Origin: Anisakis pegreffii
Lineage: Eukaryota; Nematoda; Chromadorea; Rhabditida; Anisakidae
NCBI GenBank assembly: GCA_035041965.1
Contig: JAPYMA010002364.1
Location: forward strand, 50,093 to 114,092
Length of the DNA: 64,000 bases
Reading direction: 5' to 3'
The position numbers and the translations under genes were made by a program. This document shows, piece after piece, positions 47,437-56,706 of the stretch (positions within the stretch are counted from its first letter, which is position 1; every line of letters starts with the position of its first letter). Below the pieces are notes generated by a model. It had not been told where the DNA came from and searched no databases. It saw only the letters and a program-made list of their open reading frames with translations.

Positions 47437-47545
47437 TGAGTTTTTGAGAGTATCGTACATTTCTTTGCGATGATTTCACACATTACAAAACACTTAACAA
47501 ACTGATTTTTTAACATTTAACAAACTTATTTTTCATTTAACAAAG
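47437..47545. repeat. Direct repeat, copy 1 (about 110 bp)
   Basis: Shares TTTTTGAG, TCGTACATTTC, TTTCACACATTACAAAAC and GATTTTTTAACATTTAACAA in the same order with 48113-48225. The two copies lie 676 bp apart in direct orientation. Confidence 0.85.
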
Positions 47546-48112
47546 TGAATTATGCCGAGGTAGATATATGAGAATTTATAAAAATTGAAAACATAAAAAT
47601 ACAATAAATCAAGCTTCAACACTGATTTCGAAAATGAACATTATCCTTATTTCACATTCAAAGAAAATCTTATGGATGCCCAAATGTATCAACAGACAAC
47701 CTCACTCCCAGAATCTCTCTTAAGATAGAATTGTCCTGCAGCAATTAATAATTTCCAACATTTTCCGAAAGTTTCACCACTTTTATGAAAATTCAATTCG
47801 ACAAAACGACATTTTAAATCATTGAAACATAATTTACAAAAGTTTTCAGCTTAAGGGAGGAAAGCATTAACGTATTGTTTATAATGAAGTCAAATGAGGT
47901 AATAATGAACAAAAGAAGGGATGCAAATAAAACGGCATGAATTTGACAGGAATAATACGAAATGTTTTAAAATTCGATGAAATGTTCGAATTTTATATTC
48001 TTCTTCAACATATTTTATCATCCTAATCAACGTCCCCCGATCAAAATCTGATTATGATTTCAGCTTTTCATGTCTTTTCTCAACAAATTTCTTGTCGATC
48101 ACTAGTCGTAAG

Positions 48113-48225
48113 GATGTTTTTGAGGGAGTTTCGTACATTTCATTGCAGATGTTTTCACACATTACAAAACATTTAATAAGTTGATTTTTTAACATTTAAC
48201 AACTTTCTTTTCCATTAAAAACAAA
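48113..48225. repeat. Direct repeat, copy 2 (about 110 bp)
   Basis: Partner of 47437-47545. The spacing of less than 700 bp and direct orientation would suit short terminal repeats of a small element or a local duplication; no coding capacity lies between them. Confidence 0.85.
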
Positions 48226-49465
48226 AAACAAAACAAAAGACAAACATTTACAAATGATCACAAATTCCGATCACAATCGAACAAATCGTCTCCTTACTCT
48301 TGTTTTATACATGATCACTTTATAGGCCATAGATCACTTTATAGCCTTACATACATGGCCTTTACATATATAGCTTTATGTACGTATAGATACACAGTTT
48401 TATATATACGTTCCACGACCAACCTGACATTACCGAGCATTTTAAACATCAAACATACCGAACTTATAGATAATATTTTCAAGGAAGCTCACAATGGTTT
48501 GATGGTTTTTGTTTGTTAAGCAAGAACGGTTCCATTCGTCAATTTATTAATATAACATTTGAAGAAGCGCTAATCGACAAAAGGAATTTCATGCTAAACT
48601 GATTCAAAAAGCCATTTACATATCACCAAAATATTGCAGACATAAGAAATAAACAATTATAGGCAGTTAAACTAACTTTTGATCCTTCAATGACGTATAG
48701 ATATTCAACACGTTCTCAGGTTTTGCAAAGCTCCTCTTTGAACCGATAATCAATCATTTAATAACTATTGCTAAATTCAGCAAAACTCTTCCGCTAAAAT
48801 GAAGATTTAAAACACATAAAATTTGCATAAAAACGAATATCGCAATAATCTTCAAACAGACTTCATATAAGTCTCACAGCTTGAGAAAACGAACGTTTTC
48901 TAGCGATCAAAACGTTCACTTCCATGTCTTACACCCGCTTTCTTGTCATTTCGGTTGGCGTCGTCATTTTTTGCCATAACGATAGGCATTATATCGTTCT
49001 TGCAATTCGCATGCCCTGCACTGGTGTGCACTCCTACACTACAAGACAGCTGAGAAATGATGTAATCACTCCATGCAGTCTTCAAAAAATTATTTAAAAA
49101 TCTACGAATTCACAGTAATATCCGTAAAATAAGCTAAAAACAAATATGTCAGTCATCCTTGATAAGTTGTCTTGCACAAATTATCCACCTCATAAATCCA
49201 ACTGCATCGGAACATGCTATTCGAATAAATGTGAAGAATTAATAACAACTGCAGAAAAATGAATGTGAGGGAATCTGTGATATGGCTGAAGTGATTAAGA
49301 CATTAAACAGATCACAATGGCACTGTTTGAGATTGATAAGCAACATAATAGTAACCATACAGGACGACCGGAAAAAAGCTATTAAGAATGAAGCAGACCG
49401 ATCCGAATGGCTTCAACTGGATGTAGCGTTAACAATGAATACATGAAAAACAGTCGCTGAACAAC

Positions 49466-50005
49466 ATATATACCTTCCAGAGATAATAGGACCTAGAGAA
49501 TCCGATGGTGGTGAGAAAAGGACATGTTGCTAAGTAATTCTGAGAGCTCGATTAGTTTGAAAACAGTGATTCTAACGTTGCAAACCTTTTGCATATACTG
49601 ATGAATACAGATGCAATGTACCGAAATGAGCGGCTCATCTGATTGTGAGTGACACTGTTTCAAAAAACCTTCAATATTACACGAACAAAACGTAATTGCC
49701 CCATAACATATACGCTTTTCTAAGACTAGAGATCTGGGGACTTCAATAATGTGAGGAAATGACTTTGTTATTGAGCAAACTTGAGTGTACTGTTACTTTA
49801 AAATAATGGTTCTGGTATGACAGATCTCTTGTATGCACTCAGCAATGCAAAAACGATGTATTGAAGTTAGCGACTCATCTACGTGAGATAGTTTCAAATA
49901 TTTCTCAGTATTACTTGAAAATAACAAAATCGCCCGACAGCACATTTATTTTCCTGAAACTAGGGACCTGTGAAATCCGAAAGCATGGAGGACTAACTAT
50001 CATAC
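49466..50005. repeat. Degenerate tandem repeat, about 240-bp period, 2 to 2.5 copies
   Basis: GCGGCTCATCT at 49630 and GCGACTCATCT at 49870 are followed by matching series (GTTTCAAA, CAATATTAC or CAGTATTAC, ACAAAAC or ACAAAAT, GCCC). The start of each unit (ACTAGAGATCTGGGGACT, ACTAGGGACCTGTGAAAT) recurs near 49484, 49725 and 49962. Units are old and diverged and contain no open frame of note. Confidence 0.75.
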
Positions 50006-51131
50006 TGGAACGAAGGTCAAAATGACCCTGGAAGAGTTAATTGATAAGCAGCATTGAGATCTATATCTTCAATAGTTGATTTCATGACGTTTCGTAGCAA
50101 ACAATATTTTGATTTACTGGTCAACCATGTACTGAAAAAAGCCGTCAACGATAGTTTGGAAAAATGAGTGCTTGGAAGATGGAAGATACTGCGCTGACGA
50201 AGAAACCACACTCTGTAGGTGGTTAATTAACACAGATTCCAGGATAGGAATACGAATCACGTTAACCATTCTCAATTCCTAATTGTGCGTCACTTGTTTA
50301 TGATTGGATATTCCAGTACTTTTTCACTTTACCAAGTTATTTACAGAAAACTTAGAAGATTACTTAAATGGCCTTCTATATGATATGATCTTCCATTTTG
50401 AACATTACAGGATCATTGTCTGAATGAGCAAACCTTATCGTTTCCTTTTCCTGCATTCTCGTTTTTATTTACTGCATCATTCTCGAACAGCTGTCTTTAC
50501 CGTAACAACGGAATGTTTGTTCGATTTTCAGAATCTTGTTCCTCGTATTTTTCATGTTTCTTTCATTGATGCGTTATGATGTTGCGCAGCAAGCAGTTGA
50601 TGACTTCGAATGAACAATGCTGACAGACTTATTACAACACCCTTCTTTATCCGTATGCTCGTTTCGTTCATGATTCCAGTTTGCCAGAGCTCTAGTGAGC
50701 CAGCCCATTGACTATTCCAATCAATCAGCCAATTTATTATTCAGACTTGTTTTACATGAAATGCAATAATTTGAAATCATTTCTCACAAACCTCCTCACA
50801 ACAGTTATTCTTCTGATAATACATCTTCGAAAAGGTTTTCTCAATGAAGGTACACTCCTACTTGATGTCCGGAAAAAACGATATCAAGAAAATATATTTG
50901 AATTGGTTTTTTAATTTCCTTCAATAATGGATGACACTTCCTTTTAGTAAACTCAGTTTGCAAATACATCCAAACATATCCGGTATTTCTCACGTGTTCT
51001 TGCTTACTGCTCATCATTTATATTGCTCGGCTATTTCTATGGAATGCACAAAAGCACGATTTAATGTATTTGCAGAATCTGATTGACTGATATATTCTCA
51101 TGATTCAATCAAGAACTCATGATTCCTGATT
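50006..51131. other. Spacer with no supported gene
   Basis: Only short open frames occur (50017-50211 minus, 50708-50914 plus), and neither has splice context or a recognisable motif. I see no repeat or structure beyond base-composition bias. Confidence 0.5.
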
Positions 51132-51406
51132 GGATTTGCTACGGCAGCAGCATATGCTTGTACCAGTTCCCATGATATGTTTACATATTTGCATGGCATT
51201 CTTTTCGGTGTATGGTTCAGAGGCGCCAATGAGCATGATTAAGCACAGTCTCACATCGTTTCCAAGTCTTGTTCCAGATCCATTTACAACTATTAATTAT
51301 GATTGCAACATCGTTCTTCTGGTGATTAACTGCTAATCATCCAATTACGACCACTCATAGCAATTTCAGTACGGTCGCCTTAATGCTAACTGCCCCATAG
51401 TTATAA
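51132..51406. repeat. Local duplication, copy A (about 275 bp)
   Basis: It matches 51511-51790 along its whole length: ATTTGCTA, CATATGCTTGTACCA, TTTGCATGGCATTCTT, GCCAATGAGCATGA, AACTATTAATTATGATTGCA and AATGCTAACTGCCCCATAGT are each found again with scattered changes. A 68-codon frame at 51130-51336 exists only in this copy, so it is not conserved. Confidence 0.9.
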
Positions 51407-51510
51407 CTGGTTAGGATCATTTTCGTTCATGGTTAGTATCTGAGTGGTTAGTATCAATATCGTTTATGGTTAGGATCTCAGTGGTTAGCATAACATTCGT
51501 TAGTATAATT

Positions 51511-51790
51511 AGATTTGCTATCGTAATAGCACATGCTTGTACCACTTACCAGGGTATGTTTAGAGATTTGAGAGGCATTCTTCTTGGCATATGGCTCAGA
51601 TGTGCCAATGAGCATGAATAAACGAAGTTACACACCGTTTCCGAGTTTTGCACGAAGTCCATTTCCAACTATTAATTGTGATTGCAACCTAGTTGTTCTG
51701 GCGATTATAATGAACTGCTACTCATCGAATTACTTTGATTCCTAGCACTTACAGTACTGTCCCCTTGATGCTAACTGCCCCACAGTTATA
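51511..51790. repeat. Local duplication, copy B (about 280 bp)
   Basis: Direct partner of 51132-51406. The 100 bp between the copies is itself built of short GGTTAGTATC/GGTTAGGATC-type words. Confidence 0.9.
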
Positions 51791-52356
51791 CTAGAAATTT
51801 CGTTTTCTCTGACTACGAAAAAAAACCTTGTGACATTGAGAAGATGTGGTGAAAATAGCTAAACTCATAACATTAGAACATGACGAAAATAACAAGAGCC
51901 TCGCTAATGTTCTGTGAACTGCTACTAATCACTCACTTAGCTGAGTTATTCAGTCCAACAATATGCGCGTATTCTGCTACCGCAATTAACGAAATCAAAA
52001 AGACTTTCAAAATCTAAACTCCACCGAAATATCAAGGAAAGAGATTATTTGTAACGTAGTCTGGCAATCTGAAACGAAAGATTACAACTGTTTCAGCACA
52101 GTCTGGTTTCCATGCCTTTTGGAAATCGCCTGCATCCACAAAGTGTTTCAAAAATTGTGAAGAAGTTGATTTCTTAAAAGCATCTAACTTTCAGTCTCTA
52201 CAGCTCAGCCATTTCTAAGATGAGAAGATCTTGTTTTAGCGACACACGGTAAAGTCTTCTACCCATGCGTTCACCAAATCACGGCTACCTAGTTCACGAA
52301 AACGATCAATTTTTGAAGGTACAGGTGAGATGAAATTTTATCGAACTACTTTGGTA

Positions 52357-52894
52357 ATACTTGAACGAAATGAACTGATTTCGTACGTGCAGTCAATGGC
52401 CAACCCGATGACAATTCCCCCCTGATGGGAAAGGGCGCACGGTGAGTCCGGGAACCCTCGTTACCTAAGCAAATGCCCAACGGCACTACTTAGGCCAACT
52501 TACGCGCATTCCCTAGCCCCGGTCAAATTGGCGCCTTTCCCAGGCCGGGATCGCCCATATAATATTTCGGAGAATAAGTGCTAACGATACCCGGGTAAGC
52601 ATCGCCAGCACATTTTAGGTTAATTCTCCCCGATTCGCCGAAACTGCCGGTAGGCGGGGAACGCCTGTCGCATTTAACTAGACCTAGCCCCTCTTGTTGG
52701 TAGCTCGGCAGGTTGGGAACACCTGCGCACTCAAAATCTGATTATTAATATGACCACTGGCTGCACGAATGATAACGAAAAAGAATTTGTTCGAGTCACC
52801 CATCAGCAACCCGACTCTCATGGTGAGCGGTCCAGGCGAACTTTCCAGACCTACCGTTAAGCTCATAAGGCGCTCCATACCCTACGTTTTTCTC
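52357..52894. other. GC-richer identical core, copy 1
   Basis: All 538 bases match 54374-54911 on reading them side by side. It is visibly GC-richer than the surrounding DNA and full of short hairpins with GGGAAC near the loop: GCAGGT/ACCTGC around TGGGAAC, and GGCG/CGCC around GGGAA. On the plus strand the word GGTTAATTCTCCCCGATTCG is followed by a GGTAGG and a G-rich stretch that can pair back to it. I cannot assign it to rRNA, 5S, SRP, RNase P or U-RNA classes by sight. A structured ncRNA gene, a solo LTR or a gene-converted mobile element are all possible. Confidence 0.6.
52684..52878 (-). CDS. Hypothetical 64-codon frame in core copy 1
   Basis: An ATG-started minus-strand frame lies wholly in the identical core. 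It begins MERLMSLTVGLESSPGPL and ends CRATNKRG before TAG. It resembles no family I know. Because the DNA is identical in both copies, identity says nothing about protein-level selection. It may be a small peptide gene, the start of an element's polyprotein, or chance in a GC-rich block. Confidence 0.2.
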   Translation of the reverse strand: MERLMSLTVGLESSPGPLTMRVGLLMGDSNKFFFVIIRAASGHINNQILSAQVFPTCRATNKRG

Positions 52895-54373
52895 AATATC
52901 AAATTTTGATTGGGATTCACGCCAGTATAAATATTACCTATGCTCACTGCTAGCTGGTCTATTCTCAAAAAGTCACCTGCATCTCCAATTATCTCCAATA
53001 ACTTGTATTTTAGATTTAGATTAACCTGGGCGACTCATCTTTGCTAAGACTCACGATCAGAACTAAATGAGGTTTTGAGACTCGAAGTAGGGATGAATCT
53101 GAGGAACCGGTTTCCGAAATGATTCTCCCGGAACCTTAGGGACGGTAAACCATCTGTGCGAGCGCTCATCAATTAGCTGAATGATTTAGAAGCATGATTA
53201 GATAGAATTCTGGGGGTGAAAGAGACCTTGAAACTTTTGAGAGCATTCAGGTAAAACAAGAGCGACGAAGAACATTTCTGACAGAATTTGGTAATGTAAA
53301 TCAAAAATTTTTTCAAGCAACGCCACTCAAACATCCTTGTAGACTCTCGACAGAAGGAACTAAGTTAATCGTGAGTTCTCCGTGTTGCTTTTAGAAGAGT
53401 GCAAGCTTAGGACCACCAGATACTGCACTAATAGATTGTCAATTTATTGTTTCCAGCCTGAGCGTTCAAAAAATCACAAAACTTCCGGTTCTTCAGACGA
53501 TGGTCAATGCAGAAGAAAACAGTACGTTACAAGCGGTTAGATCACAGACGTTCTAAGTATGCGGCGACAGTCGCTTAAAATCATTTGAGAGAGTCTGAGT
53601 ATACGGAGACGAAGATAACGCCCTGAACAAAGAAAATACGTAGCAACAACGAATTTACCGCCAAATTATGCCCATTTCAATCTACTCACCCCCTCACTTA
53701 ATATTAAGGAAAAATTCACAAAATTGCAATCAAGTCACACCAAAGCTACTTTCCAGTTAGGTCAACTCATAGTCACGCTATGACAAAGCTCATATTTTCA
53801 GTTAACTGCAAGAAATTGAATCGAAATCAGAACTGTGACAAAATCACCTGAAACCACTTCTCAAAAAAAGTATTAATAATAAACTCCGCATTCTCAGCAT
53901 CGAAGAGAGGAAGACAATTCTTTCAGTACCTTGCTTCCAAGTCTTTTAGCAATCGTCTTCATCCACACAAGGATCTTAAAGAAAATTTCTCAAAAATTGC
54001 AACAAAGTTGATTTCTGAAAAGCATCTCACTTTTAGTCTCTACAGCTCAACCATTTCTAAGATGAAAAGTTTTATGTTAGCGGCTCAGAGGAAAGTCTTG
54101 CCCCCATGCGTCAACAAATTACAGCTACCTGCTTCAACCTCAGCTAGAAATACAAGTTTCCGAAAACGATCAATTTTTGAAGGTACAGGTGAGATGAAAT
54201 TTTATCGAACTACTTTGGTAGCACTGGCGATATATAATAATTATACTGGCAAGGGAAATGAGGATAATACCAATCGAACTGTATGGATGCCAATACGAAC
54301 CTAGCAGTAGATAAGCTTCGGCGAGTAACCACAAACACCAGAGAGATTTATCAATTTTGTACTACATTCAGTA

Positions 54374-54911
54374 ATACTTGAACGAAATGAACTGATTTCG
54401 TACGTGCAGTCAATGGCCAACCCGATGACAATTCCCCCCTGATGGGAAAGGGCGCACGGTGAGTCCGGGAACCCTCGTTACCTAAGCAAATGCCCAACGG
54501 CACTACTTAGGCCAACTTACGCGCATTCCCTAGCCCCGGTCAAATTGGCGCCTTTCCCAGGCCGGGATCGCCCATATAATATTTCGGAGAATAAGTGCTA
54601 ACGATACCCGGGTAAGCATCGCCAGCACATTTTAGGTTAATTCTCCCCGATTCGCCGAAACTGCCGGTAGGCGGGGAACGCCTGTCGCATTTAACTAGAC
54701 CTAGCCCCTCTTGTTGGTAGCTCGGCAGGTTGGGAACACCTGCGCACTCAAAATCTGATTATTAATATGACCACTGGCTGCACGAATGATAACGAAAAAG
54801 AATTTGTTCGAGTCACCCATCAGCAACCCGACTCTCATGGTGAGCGGTCCAGGCGAACTTTCCAGACCTACCGTTAAGCTCATAAGGCGCTCCATACCCT
54901 ACGTTTTTCTC
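54374..54911. other. GC-richer identical core, copy 2
   Basis: Exact copy of 52357-52894, set within flanks that are clearly less similar. The right edge of identity is the word ACGTTTTTCTC, after which substitutions begin at once. Such a sharp change from perfect to diverged suggests recent gene conversion or selection on the core. Confidence 0.6.
54701..54895 (-). CDS. Hypothetical 64-codon frame in core copy 2
   Basis: Same frame as at 52684-52878, shifted by 2017 bp and identical in sequence. The same caveats apply. Confidence 0.2.
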   Translation of the reverse strand: MERLMSLTVGLESSPGPLTMRVGLLMGDSNKFFFVIIRAASGHINNQILSAQVFPTCRATNKRG

Positions 54912-55260
54912 CATCTCAAATTTTGATTGGGATTCACGCCAGTATAAGTATTAAATACGCTCAATGCTACCTAGTCCGTTTCCCAAAAATCACCCGTGCC
55001 ACCAGAAACTGACTACTTTCAATAACTTGTACTTGAGGCTTAGATTGGCCTAGGTGGCTCTTGTTTGCCACACGCACAGAAACTAGGCTGTACCTCATGC
55101 CACCTGAGTAACATCCCACCAATGTGAAAACTAGATAAGCTGTTGAGACTCAATTAGAGGTGTTTTGGAAAAGAATGCTCGGAACTTTAGTGGGACTAAA
55201 CCATCTGTGCGAGCGCTCAACGACTGGCGGAATGATTTGGAAGCAGGACACCTTTGGATT

Positions 55261-56220
55261 TGTTGAGTTCTACCAGACAGTCTACGCTAGCCCAACGAAA
55301 GACACCTAAATTAGAGGCTATGGACATAATGCAGGTTTATACAAGCTTAGTCAGACTTGAAGTTAGTTCACGTCTAAATTAAGAACAAGGCTGTATTAAA
55401 TCATCCTCACTCAAGACCGCATTGAAATTTGAGGCATACTTAGAGCTGTGATGAAAAAAATTTTTGTCCAACCTAAGTCCAAATAGAACTTAAGAAAAAA
55501 CCTTTTACTTCAGTTTAACTATGCACTTTACACTAAGCCTCAAAGGAATTGTCCAAGTCTCACTATCTAAATGCTTAAACTGTTAACTAAGCTAGCAATT
55601 AATTAAGAGTCCAGCGCGCATTCAATAATCAAAGTCCACATCGGGGGAGGGAATGAAGATGGTGCCCAACAAGAAAAAAAAAGTGAATTTTAGTTCATTG
55701 GGTGGGTCGTTTGGTCAATATAATGTTGAGTCCAAGTCCCTACCTCTGGCTCGGAAGATAGTGGGTCATCACGTGCCACATCTCTTCGTCGCCCTACCCA
55801 AAACAATCATTAAAAAATTGCATAATTACGAATTCTTAAAAGATACAATCCTATTGAAACATAATGAAAACAAATCATTATAATATATAAATCACATTAT
55901 TAACAAGCAAAGATAATAAACACATCACATTAACAATATCACATTAATAACAAAGATAACAAAAACTAAAAACAAAACAGTTCACAAAATTCTCATCCTA
56001 ACCGGGCCCTCGCCTCTGAAAGGGGGGGGAGGGGTCGACGTGAACTTCAAACTGATTCAAAGTACCTTTAATGTTAGGGCTAACGTTTATACGTGTTGAA
56101 TTCCCCAATCAAAGTCTTGAGTATATGACAGTACTACATTGAACAATAACAACAACACAACTACTAACACGATTTTACAATTACAATAATAAATGTGTAT
56201 GTCACCTAAAAAACCCCCCC
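55261..56220. other. Spacer with G-tracts, possible retroelement remnant
   Basis: Three homopurine or G/C tracts stand out: ATCGGGGGAGGGAATGAAGA near 55640, GAAAGGGGGGGGAGGGG near 56018-56034, and a run of seven to eight C after AAAAAA near 56210-56219 (a G-tract on the minus strand). Such tracts resemble LTR-element polypurine primers. No paired long terminal repeats or protein domains were seen. A 76-codon plus frame at 55653-55883 with a lysine run is unassigned. Confidence 0.3.
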
Positions 56221-56287
56221 ACTTAAACTCCTAGCGTCGTGCTTGTGCAAAATGTCAGATAATATTAAGCGAACAATAAGAAATTTT

Positions 56288-56545
56288 AAGATCCAATACA
56301 ACAAACAATACAGCAAACAATACAACAAACACTGCCATATACTCTTATCATTATTTTCAATATAAATGACGAATTTTTTAAACAAATAATCAACATTTAC
56401 AAATAATTTACAAACAATCAACATTTACATAAATATTTACAAATAAGATATTTACAAATAATCAAGATTTACATAATATTTACAAATAATCAATATTTAC
56501 ATAATTATTTACAAATAAATTATTTACAAGCGTTTCACAATATGC
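56288..56545. repeat. AT-rich short tandem repeats
   Basis: First AATACAACAAACAATACAGCAAAC and related words (56288-56332), then many imperfect copies of ATTTACAAATAATCA (56395-56545) with a loose 13-25 bp period. Open frames across it are low-complexity (repeated LLYC on the minus strand) and not genes. Confidence 0.8.
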
Positions 56546-56600
56546 AATATATTTACAATATTCACAAATAAACAAATAAATTAAAAAGGAAGCATGCAAA

Positions 56601-56706
56601 ATGTGGCCACCGACCACGTCTCAATTTTATTTCGTTTCCCTAATAATTCCAAAGAAAGAAAAATGAATAAATTAAATGTGGTCATACGACCACGGCTCAT
56701 TTATTA
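56601..56706. repeat. Pair of short repeats with a CGACCACG hairpin
   Basis: ATGTGGCCACCGACCACGTCTC followed by ATTTTATT at 56601 and ATGTGGTCATACGACCACGGCTC followed by ATTTATT at 56676 are diverged copies 75 bp apart. In each, GTGGTC or GTGGCC can pair with GACCAC just downstream. Confidence 0.7.

Larger units (their letters stand above)
46108..49465. other. Spacer upstream of the importin-alpha gene
   Basis: The importin-alpha promoter should lie here, but no TATA-like or spliced-leader acceptor signal stands out next to the ATG at 46107. Overlapping open frames on both strands at 46965-47516 and one on the minus strand at 48900-49085 show no domains. Two copies of a 110-bp repeat (47437-47545, 48113-48225) are the only clear structure. 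Confidence 0.5.
52070..53225. repeat. Segmental duplication, copy 1
   Basis: About 1.15 kb, homologous to 53905-55260. Outer parts are diverged, roughly 70-80% identical by eye: for example CTACAGCTCAGCCATTTCTA against CTACAGCTCAACCATTTCTA, and AAACCATCTGTGCGAGCGCT kept at the far right. The inner part 52357-52894 is identical in the two copies. Relative to copy 2 it lacks 153 bp at 52354. Confidence 0.9.
53905..55260. repeat. Segmental duplication, copy 2
   Basis: Partner of 52070-53225 in direct orientation, offset 2017 bp through and beyond the core and about 1864 bp to its left. It contains the 153-bp segment missing from copy 1 (54218-54370). A 98-codon plus-strand frame at 54008-54304 crosses the left boundary and is not preserved in copy 1. 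Confidence 0.9.

Noticed and set aside
54218..54370. Retained intron in duplication copy 2
   Set aside because: Removing a GT...AG segment would leave one base fewer than copy 1 shows; the GTA microhomology explains the junction exactly.
52070..55260. LTR retrotransposon with the two cores as terminal repeats
   Set aside because: Homology extends outside the cores on both sides, no TG...CA ends or primer sites border them, and the DNA between has no gag or pol frames.
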